This document shows positions 35,627 through 44,350 of a stretch of 64,000 bases of DNA, piece after piece. This DNA comes from Aquabacterium sp. OR-4 (GTDB lineage Bacteria; Pseudomonadota; Gammaproteobacteria; Burkholderiales; Burkholderiaceae_C). The notes under the pieces were generated by a model. That model made no database searches. It was given only the letters and a program-made list of their open reading frames with translations, and was not told the DNA's origin. The stretch spans positions 682,001-746,000 of the forward strand of contig NZ_JAOCQD020000002.1 of NCBI RefSeq assembly GCF_025290835.2, in the 5' to 3' direction. Within the stretch, counting starts at the first letter, position 1. The number at the start of each line of letters is the position of its first letter. Both the position numbers and the translations under genes were made by a program.

Positions 35627-36044
35627 CCGGCATCGGGCCCGCCACGGCCCCAAGCCGGCACCCGGCGCCGGCTCCCACGCGCCAGCGGCGGGCGCCGGCA
35701 CCTGCTCTGCCAGCAGCCGTTGCGGCGCCAACGGTGGCAACAACGGTGGCAACAACGGCGGCACGCACGGTGGCAACAACGGCCGCACACACCGCCGCAC
35801 CCACCACGGCGGCACCACCCGCCGGCCCCGGTCAACGGCAGCCTTCACCGGGCCCCCCTGCCCTGGGCCGGCCACACCGGCCCGGGCCGCTGCCCCGGCC
35901 GGCGCGTGCCAGGGGCGCAAGACAGCCTGCGAATTGCCGGCCTTTTCGCCCCATGGCCGGGGCCGTGGCTCCGAATAATCGGTCGAAGAGCCTGAACGGG
36001 CGACGCCAGTCGTCCGCTCGGGTCTGCCGAGCCCTGGAGACCGC
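35627..36044. other. fliK-fliL intergenic region
   Basis: It starts with G+C-rich sequence, then an imperfect 12-bp repeat (CGGTGGCAACAA and variants, about 35731-35790). The fliL promoter block (35930-35981) follows. Short open frames here are repeat artefacts. Confidence 0.6.
35930..35981 (+). promoter_or_regulatory. Candidate class II (FlhDC-type) promoter block of fliL
   Basis: The counterpart of the fliF block: CGAATTG, a TTT run at the same offset, CCCCATGGC shifted by one base, and CCGAATAATCG at the end, all within the same 52-bp length. AATAAT would be the -10. The fliL start is 64 bp downstream. Confidence 0.5.
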
Positions 36045-36698
36045 ATGTCCGCCGCCCCCGCTGCCACCGCCGATACCGCTGCCGCCCCCGCCTCGGGCGG
36101 CAAGAAGAAGCTGATCATCATCATCGTGGCCGTCGTGCTGCTGCTCGTGCTGGGCGGCGGCGGCGCGTTCATGATGCTCAAGAAGAAGCCCGCCGACGAA
36201 GACGAGGAAGGCGGCGGCGACGGTCACGCCAAGACCAGCCAGGCCAAGTCCAAGGCCAAGGACGACCACGCCCCGCCGCCGCCGACGCTGCGCGACCCCA
36301 AGGTGCCGCCGGTGTTCGTGCCGCTCGACCCGTTCACGGTGAACCTGGCCGACAAGGACGTCGAGCGCTTCGCGCAGATCGGCGTGACCCTCGAGCTCGA
36401 AGACCCCAAGATCGGCGAGCAGCTCAAGACCTACATGCCGGCCATCCGCAACAACGTGCTGATGGTGCTGAGCAACAAGACCGCCGTGCAGCTGCTCAGC
36501 CGCGAAGGCAAGGAAAAGCTCGCCCGCAGCATCCTGCTGGCCTCGGTGCAGCCGCTGGGCTATCCGGTCGACTTCGAGGAAGACGAGGACGACGCCGAGC
36601 ATGCCGACGAGGCGCCGAAAAAGAAGAAGAAGAAAAAGCGCGTGGTCGTGCAGTACCCGGTGACGGCGGTGCACTTCTCCACCTTCATCGTGCAGTGA
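36045..36698 (+). CDS. fliL: FliL, stator-associated membrane protein
   Basis: 217 residues: one transmembrane helix (about 23-44), an acidic/Lys-rich linker, and the periplasmic SPFH-like domain (FVPLDPFTVNLADKDVERFAQIGVTLELEDPKI). It contains a Lys-rich insert (EAPKKKKKKKRVVVQYP) just before the conserved C-terminal strand ending in VHFSTFIVQ. It starts the fliLMNOPQR run. Confidence 0.95.
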   Translation: MSAAPAATADTAAAPASGGKKKLIIIIVAVVLLLVLGGGGAFMMLKKKPADEDEEGGGDGHAKTSQAKSKAKDDHAPPPPTLRDPKVPPVFVPLDPFTVNLADKDVERFAQIGVTLELEDPKIGEQLKTYMPAIRNNVLMVLSNKTAVQLLSREGKEKLARSILLASVQPLGYPVDFEEDEDDAEHADEAPKKKKKKKRVVVQYPVTAVHFSTFIVQ

Positions 36699-36738
36699 CC
36701 CCCCACGCCCAGGAACCCGCGGCCACGGAAGTACCGGC

Positions 36739-37746
36739 ATGAACCAGCAGATCCTGTCGCAAGACGAGGTCGATGCGCTGCTGCAAGGCATCACCGGCGA
36801 AAGCCAGAAGCTCGAGGCCCCGGTCGAGGTCAAGGCCGAGGGCGTGCGCAACTACGACCCGGCCAGCCAGGAACGCATCGTCCGCGGCCGCATGCCCACC
36901 ATGGAGGTGGTGGCCGAGCGCTTCGCCCGCAACATCCGCCTGGGCCTGTTCAAGCTCATCCGCAAGAGCCCCGAGGTGTCGATCTCGGGCATCAAGGTGG
37001 TGAAGTACAGCGCCTTCCTGCGCGAGATCGTGGTGCCCACCAACTTCAACATCATGGCCATCAAGCCGCTGCGCGGCCATGGCCTGCTGGTGTGCGAGCC
37101 GACCCTGGTGTTCGCGGTGATCGACGCGCTGTACGGCGGTGTGGGCAAGTACCACACCCGCATCGAGGGCCGTGACTTCTCGGCCACCGAGCAAAAGGTG
37201 ATCCGCCGCCTGGTCGACTGCATCAGCGACGAGTTTGCCAAGGCCTGGACCGGCATCTACCCGATCGAGCTGGAGTACCAGCGCTCGGAGATGCAGCCGC
37301 AGTTCGCGGCCATCGCCACGGCCAGCGAGGTGGTGGTGACCTGCTCGTACTCGCTGGAAATCGGCGACACGGTGGGCACGATCCACTTCTGCATTCCGTA
37401 CGCCACGATGGAGCCGATCCGCGACGTGCTCTACAGCACGATGCAGAGCGACGTGGCCGATCCCGACAGGCGCTGGGTCAAGCTGCTGCGCAACGAGATC
37501 CAGCTGGCCGAGGTGGAGCTGTGCGCCGAACTGGCCAATGCCGACGCCACGGTGGGCGAGCTGCTGTCATTCAAGCCCGGCGACTTTCTCGAGCTGGACC
37601 TGCTGCCGCAGATCCTGGCCAAGGTCGACGGGGTACCGGTTTTCAAATGCAACTACGGCACGTCGAGTGGCCGTTATGCGATCAAGGTCGACAAGCTGCT
37701 GACGGTGGACCACCGCGGCTGGCTGGGGGATGAGGACAATGGCTGA
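36739..37746 (+). CDS. fliM: FliM, switch protein
   Basis: 335 residues. The N-terminal CheY-P-binding peptide ILSQDEVDALL is intact, followed by the CheC-like middle domain (MPTMEVVAERFARNIRLGLF) and the C-terminal SpoA domain. It overlaps fliN by 8 bp. Confidence 0.98.
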   Translation: MNQQILSQDEVDALLQGITGESQKLEAPVEVKAEGVRNYDPASQERIVRGRMPTMEVVAERFARNIRLGLFKLIRKSPEVSISGIKVVKYSAFLREIVVPTNFNIMAIKPLRGHGLLVCEPTLVFAVIDALYGGVGKYHTRIEGRDFSATEQKVIRRLVDCISDEFAKAWTGIYPIELEYQRSEMQPQFAAIATASEVVVTCSYSLEIGDTVGTIHFCIPYATMEPIRDVLYSTMQSDVADPDRRWVKLLRNEIQLAEVELCAELANADATVGELLSFKPGDFLELDLLPQILAKVDGVPVFKCNYGTSSGRYAIKVDKLLTVDHRGWLGDEDNG

Positions 37747-38179
37747 CGACAACACGATGTCCGAAGAGGACCGCATGGCCGCCGAGTGGGCGGCCGCGCT
37801 GGAAGAGGCCGCGCCCACCGACCTGAGCGCCCCCAAGGCCATGGCCCCGGCCGCCGCCACCGCGCCGCAGTTCACCAACTTCAATGCCTCGTCTGGCGAC
37901 GGCGTGCCGCCGGCGCACGACCTGAACATGATCCTGGACATCCCGGTGCAGCTCACCGTGGAACTGGGTCGCACGCGCATTCCCATCAAGAACATCCTGC
38001 AGCTGGCGCAGGGCTCGGTGGTGGAGCTCGACACCATGGCCGGCGAGCCGATGGACGTGCTGGTCAACGGCTACCTGATCGCCCAGGGCGAGGTGGTGGT
38101 GGTCAACGAGAAGTTCGGCATCCGCCTGACCGACATCGTCACGCCCAGCGAGCGCATGCGCCGCCTGAGCCGGCTGTGA
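37739..38179 (+). CDS. fliN: FliN, switch protein
   Basis: 146 residues with the SpoA domain at the C-terminus (LNMILDIPVQLTVELGRTRI, then VNEKFGIRLTDIV). The ATG at 37739 overlaps the end of fliM. The Ala-rich N-terminal extension is common in betaproteobacteria. Confidence 0.97.
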   Translation: MADDNTMSEEDRMAAEWAAALEEAAPTDLSAPKAMAPAAATAPQFTNFNASSGDGVPPAHDLNMILDIPVQLTVELGRTRIPIKNILQLAQGSVVELDTMAGEPMDVLVNGYLIAQGEVVVVNEKFGIRLTDIVTPSERMRRLSRL

Positions 38180-38195
38180 ATCCGGGGCCGCCCAC

Positions 38196-38591
38196 ATGAG
38201 CTCGACCGCGTTTCCGCTGCTCGGCCCGCTGCTGGCCTTTGTGCTGATCGTCGCGCTGATCCCGCTGTCGCTGTGGCTGGTCAAGCGTTCGCCGCTGGGC
38301 GCGCGCCTGGGCGTGGGCACCGGCCCCCTGCCCGCGGCGGCGGCCGGCCAGCAGCCACGCCTGCTGGGCGCGCTGGCGCTGGCCCCGGGCCAGCGCGTGG
38401 TCACGGTCGAGGTGGGCGCCGGCGACGAGCGCCGCTGGCTGGTGCTGGGCGTCAGCGCCGCGGGCATCCACACGCTGCACACCCTGCCGCCCGGCGCACC
38501 GCCGGCCAGCGACCCGACCGCCGCCACCGGCATGGCCGGCAGCTTTGCCCAGCTGCTGGCCCGCCAGCCCGGGGGCCGTGATGCGCGCTGA
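38196..38591 (+). CDS. fliO: FliO, flagellar export assembly factor
   Basis: 131 residues: one N-terminal transmembrane helix (about 9-29) and a small FliO domain ([36 protein letters not shown]). It lies between fliN and fliP and overlaps the fliP start by 11 bp. Confidence 0.88.
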   Translation: MSSTAFPLLGPLLAFVLIVALIPLSLWLVKRSPLGARLGVGTGPLPAAAAGQQPRLLGALALAPGQRVVTVEVGAGDERRWLVLGVSAAGIHTLHTLPPGAPPASDPTAATGMAGSFAQLLARQPGGRDAR

Positions 38592-39381
38592 GAACCGCGG
38601 TGTTTTTTCGGCCCGCTGCCGGCGCGCCGCGCGTGTGCTGGGCTTGTCGGTGTTATCGGCCGTTCCTGCAGCGGCTTTAGCGCAAACGCAGGCAGCTGCG
38701 GCCGCGGCCGGCCCGGGACTGCCGCTGGTCATCGGCTCGGCCGGCGGCACCAGCTACTCGGTGCCGGTGCAGACGCTGCTGTTCTTCACCGCGCTGAGCT
38801 TTCTGCCCGCCGTGCTGCTGATGATGACCGGCTTCACCCGCATCGTCATCGTGCTGTCGCTGCTGCGCCAGGCGCTGGGCACGCCGGCCGCGCCGCCCAA
38901 CCAGGTGATCGTGGGCCTGAGCCTGTTTCTCACCTTCTTCGTGATGTCGCCCACGCTGGACAAGGTGTACACCGAGGCCTGGCTGCCCTACTCGCAGCAG
39001 AAGATCGACTTCACCGAGGCCGTCTCGCGCGGCGGCCTGCCGGTGCGCGCCTTCATGATGAAGCAGACCCGCCAGGGCGACCTGCAGCTGTTTCGCAAGA
39101 TGGCCAAGGTGCCCGACACCGTGGCCGCCAACGAGGTGCCCTTCACCGTGCTGGTGCCGGCCTTCGTGACCAGCGAGCTCAAGAGCGCCTTCCAGATCGG
39201 CTTCCTGATCTTCATCCCGTTCCTGATCATCGACATGATCGTCGCCAGCGTGCTGATGAGCCTGGGCATGATGATGCTCAGCCCGGTGCTGGTGAGCCTG
39301 CCGTTCAAGCTGATGCTGTTCGTGCTGGCCGATGGCTGGAACCTGCTGCTGGGCTCGCTGGCCGCGAGCTTCGCCCAATGA
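38581..39381 (+). CDS. fliP: FliP, export gate protein
   Basis: 266 residues. An N-terminal signal peptide (about 1-34, ending in AALA) precedes the conserved core ([33 protein letters not shown]; then [19 protein letters not shown]). The ATG lies within the fliO end. A perfect sigma-28 consensus lies on the opposite strand near its 5' end. Confidence 0.97.
   Translation: MRAENRGVFSARCRRAARVLGLSVLSAVPAAALAQTQAAAAAAGPGLPLVIGSAGGTSYSVPVQTLLFFTALSFLPAVLLMMTGFTRIVIVLSLLRQALGTPAAPPNQVIVGLSLFLTFFVMSPTLDKVYTEAWLPYSQQKIDFTEAVSRGGLPVRAFMMKQTRQGDLQLFRKMAKVPDTVAANEVPFTVLVPAFVTSELKSAFQIGFLIFIPFLIIDMIVASVLMSLGMMMLSPVLVSLPFKLMLFVLADGWNLLLGSLAASFAQ
38653..38679 (-). promoter_or_regulatory. Antisense sigma-28 consensus inside fliP
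   Basis: Minus-strand TAAA (38679-38676), 15 bp, GCCGATAA (38660-38653): the best consensus match in the window, yet it points against the fliO/fliP reading direction with no minus-strand gene in front of it. It may drive an antisense RNA or be non-functional. Confidence 0.5.
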
Positions 39382-39402
39382 ACACACCTTACCTAGACGC
39401 GA

Positions 39403-39466
39403 GCGGGCCGAGCGCCGGGCCGCTCCCAAGCCGGCCCGCATCCCCCCGGGGGATCGGGCGACGTAC
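39403..39466. repeat. Dispersed repeat between fliP and fliQ sharing the 37-bp core of the fliC2 array
   Basis: 39403-39439 is the reverse complement of the core at 21388-21424. It is followed by a G/C palindrome (ATCCCCC/GGGGGAT) and then GGGCGACGTAC, which parallels the palindrome and CGCGTAC end of the array units. It fills the 107-bp gap between fliP and fliQ. Confidence 0.8.
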
Positions 39467-39488
39467 CCATCGACCGAGGGGCTGACAC

Positions 39489-39758
39489 ATGGACAGTCAA
39501 CAAGCCTTCCACCTCGGCCAGCAGGGCCTGTACATGCTGCTGCTGGTGTCGGCGCCGCTGCTCATCACGGTGCTGCTGGTGGGCCTGGTGATCAGCGTGT
39601 TCCAGGCCGCCACGCAGATCAACGAGGCCACGCTGAGCTTCGTGCCCAAGGTGGTGGCCGCCGTGGTGGTGCTGGCCGTGGCCGGCCCGTGGATGCTGAC
39701 CATGCTCACCGAATACATCCAGCAGACCCTGCTGGCCATTCCCAGCGCGGTGGGCTGA
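39489..39758 (+). CDS. fliQ: FliQ, export gate protein
   Basis: 89 residues, two transmembrane helices, with the family segment ISVFQAATQINEATLSFVPK between them. Length and sequence are typical. Confidence 0.98.
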   Translation: MDSQQAFHLGQQGLYMLLLVSAPLLITVLLVGLVISVFQAATQINEATLSFVPKVVAAVVVLAVAGPWMLTMLTEYIQQTLLAIPSAVG

Positions 39759-39846
39759 ACGTGCCCCCACGTTGCTGCGCACCGGCCCCCCGAGGGGGCG
39801 CCCAGCCCCCTGTATCGGCCCGGCGCGGCCGCGCGCCCGCTGCGGC

Positions 39847-40608
39847 ATGATCACCTTCACCGAGGCCCAGCTGCTGGCCTGGCTCACGCCGGTGTTCTGG
39901 CCCTTCGTGCGCGCGCTGGCGCTGCTGGCCAGCCTGCCGGTGTTCAGCCAGCGCGCGGTGCCGGCGCGGGTCAAGGTCGGCCTGGCGCTGTTCATCGCGC
40001 TGGCGGCCCAGCCCACGCTGCCGCCGATCACGCCGGTGCCGCTCGATTCCCTGGCGGCCTTCACCCGCCTGGCCCAGCAGCTGCTGGTGGGGCTGACGCT
40101 GGGATTTGCGGTGCGCGTGGTGTTCGCGGCCATGGAGCTGGGCGGCGAGCTGATCGGCCTGCAGATGGGCCTGAACTTCGCCGGCTTCTTCGACCCGGTG
40201 AGCGCCTCGCAGGGCACGGCCAGCTCGCGCTTCATGGGCACCATCGTGGCCTTCCTGTTCGTGCTGATCGGCGGCCACCTGGCGATCATGGGCGCGCTGG
40301 TGCACAGCTTCACGCTGTTTCCGGTAGGCGACGAGCCCTTCGCCTTCCTGCGCGCCACGCAGCCGCAGCTGTGGGGCCGCGAGCTGTTTGCGCTGGGCCT
40401 GTGGATCGCCCTGCCGCTGGTGGGCATGCTGCTGTTCGTGAACCTGGTGCTGGGCGTGATCGCCCGCGTGGCGCCGCAGATCAGCATCTTCTCGGTGGGT
40501 TTTCCGCTCACCCTGTCGGTGGGCCTGATCGGCATGCTGGTCACGCTGCCGATGATGGAGCAGCCGTTCACGATGGCCCTCGAGGACATGCTGGCGCACT
40601 TTCGCTGA
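39847..40608 (+). CDS. fliR: FliR, export gate protein
   Basis: 253 residues, mostly hydrophobic with several transmembrane helices; the ELGGELIGLQMGLNFAGFFDP segment is characteristic. The ATG at 39847 gives the usual N-terminus (MITFTEAQLLAWL). The fliQ-fliR gap contains a CCCCCGAGGGGG palindrome. It is the last gene of the fli run. Confidence 0.97.
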   Translation: MITFTEAQLLAWLTPVFWPFVRALALLASLPVFSQRAVPARVKVGLALFIALAAQPTLPPITPVPLDSLAAFTRLAQQLLVGLTLGFAVRVVFAAMELGGELIGLQMGLNFAGFFDPVSASQGTASSRFMGTIVAFLFVLIGGHLAIMGALVHSFTLFPVGDEPFAFLRATQPQLWGRELFALGLWIALPLVGMLLFVNLVLGVIARVAPQISIFSVGFPLTLSVGLIGMLVTLPMMEQPFTMALEDMLAHFR

Positions 40609-40644
40609 CGGCCGCTGCGCCCTGCAGGGCCAGCCGGCGGCGGC

Positions 40645-40671
40645 TCAAGTCGCGCGGCGTGCGGTCGATAA
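40645..40671 (+). promoter_or_regulatory. Sigma-28 promoter of the HDOD gene
   Basis: TCAA (40645-40648), 15 bp, GTCGATAA (40664-40671), the same pair as at fliC2. The start codon is 85 bp downstream. Confidence 0.7.
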
Positions 40672-40755
40672 AGAAGGCCATCACCGGGCTGCCGTAACGG
40701 CCCGGCCCGACCCAACCCCAGCCTGGGGCGGCCTTTGACACCGGGTGTCCCACGC

Positions 40756-41583
40756 ATGTCGCCTGTCCTCAGCTTCTTCCGGCCGCCGGTGGTGCTGCCG
40801 TCCATGCCCGAGGTGGCGCGCCGGCTGTTGAACACCTTCGGACGCGACAACGTCAGCATCGACGAGCTGGCCACGGTGATCGGCACCGACGGCGCGCTGT
40901 CGGCCCGCCTGCTGCGCCTGGCCAACAGCCCGCGCTACGCACCCAGCCGGCCCATCATGCGTCTGAACGACGCGGCGCAGATCATCGGCCTGGGCGCGCT
41001 GCGCGGCCTGGCGCTGGGGGCCAGCCTGGCCGACTGCTTTCCGCACCCGCCGGGCTTCGACCGCCTGCGCTTCTGGCGCCAGAACCTGGCCACCGCCGGC
41101 CATGCACGCTGGCTGGCGCAGGCCGCCCATGTGGATGCCGACACCGCCGAGACCGCCGGCCTGATGCTGCGCAGCGGCCAGCTGCTGATGCTGATGCACG
41201 AGCCCGGCCTGCTGTCGCTGGTGGAGGCCCTCACCGGCCCGCCCGACAGCGTGTTCGAGCTCGAGCGCCTGCACTTCGGCTGCACCCATGCCGAGGTGAG
41301 CGCCGAGCTGGCGGTGCGCTGGCGCTTCCCCAGTGCGCTGGTCGACGCGCTGCACAGCGCCGGTGATCCGCTGGCGGTGCGCCCGTTCCAGCGCATGGGC
41401 GCGGTGCTGCGCCTGGCCAGCGTCCTGGCCGACGCGGGCGACTCAGGGCTCGACCCCGTGGCCTCGGTCGACCTGGCCCAACCCGAGCTGAGCCTGGCCC
41501 TGGGGCTGGATCTGGCCAACATGCCGGACCTGTGCCCGCACCATGCGAGGCTGACGCTGGCGGTGGACGCGTTCGTGTCCTGA
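40756..41583 (+). CDS. HDOD-domain signalling protein
   Basis: 275 residues, a single HDOD domain (LPSMPEVARRLLNTFGRDN, then GALSARLLRLANSPRYAPSRPI and LNDAAQIIGLGALRGLALGASL). HDOD proteins lack the catalytic His-Asp residues of HD hydrolases and act as signalling scaffolds. The sigma-28 promoter upstream places it in the motility regulon. The ATG at 40756 is preferred over a TTG at 40735. Confidence 0.9.
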   Translation: MSPVLSFFRPPVVLPSMPEVARRLLNTFGRDNVSIDELATVIGTDGALSARLLRLANSPRYAPSRPIMRLNDAAQIIGLGALRGLALGASLADCFPHPPGFDRLRFWRQNLATAGHARWLAQAAHVDADTAETAGLMLRSGQLLMLMHEPGLLSLVEALTGPPDSVFELERLHFGCTHAEVSAELAVRWRFPSALVDALHSAGDPLAVRPFQRMGAVLRLASVLADAGDSGLDPVASVDLAQPELSLALGLDLANMPDLCPHHARLTLAVDAFVS

Positions 41584-42362
41584 ACCTTGGGGCTGGGCTG
41601 GGCTGGCCTGGCCTGGCCTGGCCTGGCCTGGCCTGGCCTGGCTGCTGGCTGCTGGCTGCTGGCTGCTGGCTGCTGGCTGCTGGCAGGTGGCTTTCCGGCG
41701 GGGTTGCCGATGGCTCTTTGCAGCGCGCCGGGTGTTCGCCCCGGCGGGCGACCTACTTTCTTTTTGCGAAAAGAAAGTAGGCAAAGAAAGCGCATCCCAA
41801 CTTTCCGACACCACCGAGCATTTTGTTTGGTGCATCGCGGCGGGCGCCTCGCCCGCCCCGCGGGCTCGAACATAGCCAGCCGGAGAGGCATGTAGCCGGT
41901 CCACGCGCGCGGGCCCCCCGATCAAGACTTGCGGGCGCAGCGTGGTGTGGGCTGGACTTGGTCCATGCCATGGACTTGACCTCGGTTCTGCCCTTGAGCG
42001 AGGCGCGCGGTCAATGGCATGGCACGTCCGCTGCCAGAGCCTTCACAGTTGAGCGGCCATGCCATCGGCGGCGATGTGTCCGTCACCAAGCCGTTTGTCG
42101 GCAGCCTGTTCGAGCCCGCCGGGCGGGCGAGGCGCCCGCCCCGATGTGGGACAAGCGGCACGGCGGTGTCGGAAAGTTGGGATGCGCTTTCTTTGCCTAC
42201 TATCTTTTCGCGAAAAGAAAGTAGGTCGCCCGCCGGGGCGAAACCCCGGCGCGCTGCAGCGAGCCATGGGAAAGCCCAACCGCAAGACCAACCCAAGCCA
42301 AGCCAGTCAAAGCCAGGCCAAGCCAAGTCAGTGCCAGCAAAGACAACTGGCCAGGTCGGGCC
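41584..42362. repeat. Repeat island: simple tandem repeats plus a large inverted repeat
   Basis: No real gene. In order: seven CCTGG units (41607-41641), six CTGCTGG units (41642-41683), a left arm (about 41700-41877), a unique spacer of about 225 bp, and an inverted right arm (about 42103-42281). A TTGG/TTGGC-rich flank follows that mirrors the left tandem repeats. Each arm carries an internal palindrome CTACTTTCTTTT-4 bp-AAAAGAAAGTAG (41753-41780; one mismatch in the right copy near 42200-42227). The short open frames it creates are of the spurious kind often annotated from such A/G-rich repeats in beta- and gammaproteobacteria. It separates two convergent genes and may end transcription from both sides. 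Confidence 0.8.
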
Positions 42363-43031
42363 TCAGTCGCCCACCAGGCCGTTGCGGATGGCGTACACCG
42401 TCAGCTCGGCGTTGTTTTGCAGGCCCAGCTTCTCGAGCACCCGGGCGCGGTACACGCTCACCGTCTTGGGGCTCAGCGTCAGCTCCTCGGCAATGTCGGC
42501 CAGGCGCTTGCCCGAGGCGATCATCACCAGCGTCTGCAGCTCGCGGTCCGACAGCTTGTCGTGCGCGTTCTCGGGCGCCGGCGTGGTGAGGCTTTCCACC
42601 AGCATCTGGGCGATCTCGGGCGTCACGTACTTGCGCCCCTGGGCCACGGTGCGCACCGCCTGCACCAGGCTCTGCGGATCGCCGCCCTTGTTCACGTAGC
42701 CATAGGCGCCGGCGCGCAGCGCGCGGATGGCGTACTGGTCTTCGGGGTACATGCTGACCACCAGCACCTTCACCGCCGAGCCCTCGTCCTTGAGCGCATG
42801 CATCACGTCGAGGCCGCTGCGGCCGGGCAGGTTGATGTCGAGCACCAGCACGTCGCAGCCGCGGACATCGCCATGCTCGCGGGCCTGGGTCGCAAGCGTG
42901 CGCATCAGCGCGCGCAGCTCGCCGTAGTCGCCGGCCTCGCCCACCACCTCGATGTCGGCAGCGTCGGACAAGGTGTCGCGGATGCCGCGGCGGATCAGCG
43001 CATGGTCGTCGCAGAGGATGACTTTGATCAT
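42363..43031 (-). CDS. NarL/FixJ-type response regulator
   Basis: 222 residues: receiver domain (acidic pair Asp8/Asp9, phospho-acceptor Asp65, VVSMYPED, GYVNKG with the Lys) and a C-terminal LuxR-type helix-turn-helix (LSDREL, LTLSPKTVSVYRARVLEKLG). It is a transcription factor activated by the adjacent kinase; the ATG overlaps the kinase stop (ATGA). The insert QAREHGDVRGCD before the phospho-Asp is slightly longer than usual. Targets are unknown. Confidence 0.94.
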   Translation of the reverse strand: MIKVILCDDHALIRRGIRDTLSDAADIEVVGEAGDYGELRALMRTLATQAREHGDVRGCDVLVLDINLPGRSGLDVMHALKDEGSAVKVLVVSMYPEDQYAIRALRAGAYGYVNKGGDPQSLVQAVRTVAQGRKYVTPEIAQMLVESLTTPAPENAHDKLSDRELQTLVMIASGKRLADIAEELTLSPKTVSVYRARVLEKLGLQNNAELTVYAIRNGLVGD

Positions 43032-44179
43032 GAGTTGTCGTCCCAGCCCAGGGTGTCCGGGTCGTCGAAACAGGAGTCTTCGGCGCCGGCCGAGCCCGGG
43101 ATGGGCACCGACAGCATCAGCACCGTGCCGCTGCCGCTGCTCGAGACGTCGACCCAGCCACCCACGGTGCCGGCGCGCTCGTGCAGGCCGCGCAGGCCGA
43201 AGCTGCGGGCCTTGGCCAGATCGGCCTTGGCCAGGCCGCGGCCGTTGTCGCTGACCTCGAGCGACAGCACGCCGCGCGCCAGCGAGAGGTCGATCAGCAC
43301 CTTGCCGGCCTGGGCGTGCTTGGTCACATTGGTCAGCGCCTCCTGGGCGAAGCGATAGGCCACCAGCGGCACGCCCACCGGCAGCTGCATGCTGTCGTGG
43401 CTGGTCTGGCACAGGCAGGTGATGCCGTGGCGCTTCTCGAAGGCCTGGGCCATCCACTGCAGCGCCGGCACCAGGCCCTGCTCGAGGATGGCCGGGCGCA
43501 GGTTGAGCATGATGCGCTGGCTGGCCTCGACCGCATGGGCCACGGTGTCGAGCGCGGTGGCCACGCGCTGCTGCACCTCGGGCGATTCAACATGGCGAGC
43601 AATCCAGGCCAGGTCGAACTTGATGGCCGTCAGGCTGCCGCCCACGTCGTCGTGGATCTCGCGCGCGATGGCCGCACGCTCCATCTCGACGCTGGTCTGC
43701 AGGTGCTGGGCCAGCTCGCTCAGGCGCTGGCGGCTGGCGGCCAGCTCGCGGTCGGCCTGCTGGCGCGCCAGGCGCTCGTGGTGGGCCTCGATGGCGTGCT
43801 CCACCGCCGGGGCCAGGCGCGCCAGGTTGTTCTTCAGCAGGTAGTCGGAGGCGCCGTTGCGCATGGCGGCCACCGCGGTGTCCTCGCCGATCTCGCCCGA
43901 CACCAGGATGAAGGGCAGATCGCAGCCGCTGTCCTTCAGGATCTGCTGCGCGCGCAGGCCGGTAAAGCCGGGCAGCTTGAAGTCCGACAACACCACATGC
44001 CAGGCCTGGCCATCGCGGCCGTCGGCCAGGCAGCGGGCAAATTCGGCCTCGGTGTCCACGCGCAGCGCGTCCAGCCGGTGGCCGGCGCGCGCCAGGTGGG
44101 CCATGGCCAGATCGTGGTCGAGTGGGGAATCCTCGACGTGCAAAACACGCAGCACCCGGTCGGGGGTCGAAATCGGCAT
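43028..44179 (-). CDS. Hybrid REC-HisKA_3 sensor kinase (NarX/UhpB-like)
   Basis: 383 residues. It has an N-terminal receiver domain (Asp66, Lys116), a HisKA_3 dimerisation helix with His176 in IAREIHDDVGGSLTAIKF, and a HATPase_c domain (N-box ALTNVTKHA, G-box SDNGRGL, then GLRGLHERAGTVGG). There is no transmembrane segment, so it is a soluble kinase that may take phosphate or signals through its own receiver. It is translationally coupled to the LuxR-type regulator and divergent from the CheZ-like gene. Confidence 0.93.
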   Translation of the reverse strand: MPISTPDRVLRVLHVEDSPLDHDLAMAHLARAGHRLDALRVDTEAEFARCLADGRDGQAWHVVLSDFKLPGFTGLRAQQILKDSGCDLPFILVSGEIGEDTAVAAMRNGASDYLLKNNLARLAPAVEHAIEAHHERLARQQADRELAASRQRLSELAQHLQTSVEMERAAIAREIHDDVGGSLTAIKFDLAWIARHVESPEVQQRVATALDTVAHAVEASQRIMLNLRPAILEQGLVPALQWMAQAFEKRHGITCLCQTSHDSMQLPVGVPLVAYRFAQEALTNVTKHAQAGKVLIDLSLARGVLSLEVSDNGRGLAKADLAKARSFGLRGLHERAGTVGGWVDVSSSGSGTVLMLSVPIPGSAGAEDSCFDDPDTLGWDDNS

Positions 44180-44264
44180 GGCTGGAGTATGGCAAAGGCC
44201 ACGCCTGCCGACCGCCCTGCCCGCACGGTGTGCAAATGCACCGTGTTGACGGTGGTGTTCAAGC

Positions 44265-44291
44265 TAATGTTTCCGGTCGCTGGGCCGAAAA
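44265..44291 (+). promoter_or_regulatory. Sigma-28 promoter of the CheZ-like/cheY/cheA operon
   Basis: TAAT (44265-44268), 15 bp, GCCGAAAA (44284-44291). The extended -35 TAATGTTT differs from the enteric TAAAGTTT at one base. The first start codon is 59 bp downstream. Confidence 0.7.
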
Positions 44292-44350
44292 ATCGCGAAG
44301 CCCTTGCTGTCCGGAAATCCCGGCAGGGTGGCCGCGAACGTGGAGTGACG

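Noticed and set aside
35734..36114. Thr/Ala-rich open frame between fliK and fliL
   Set aside because: It is created by the 12-bp CGGTGGCAACAA repeats and runs through the fliL promoter and start.
41687..42326. Short open frames on both strands in the repeat island (with KKVGKESASQ-type peptides)
   Set aside because: They arise from the A/G-rich repeat arms and appear in mirrored form in both copies, which marks them as repeat artefacts rather than genes.
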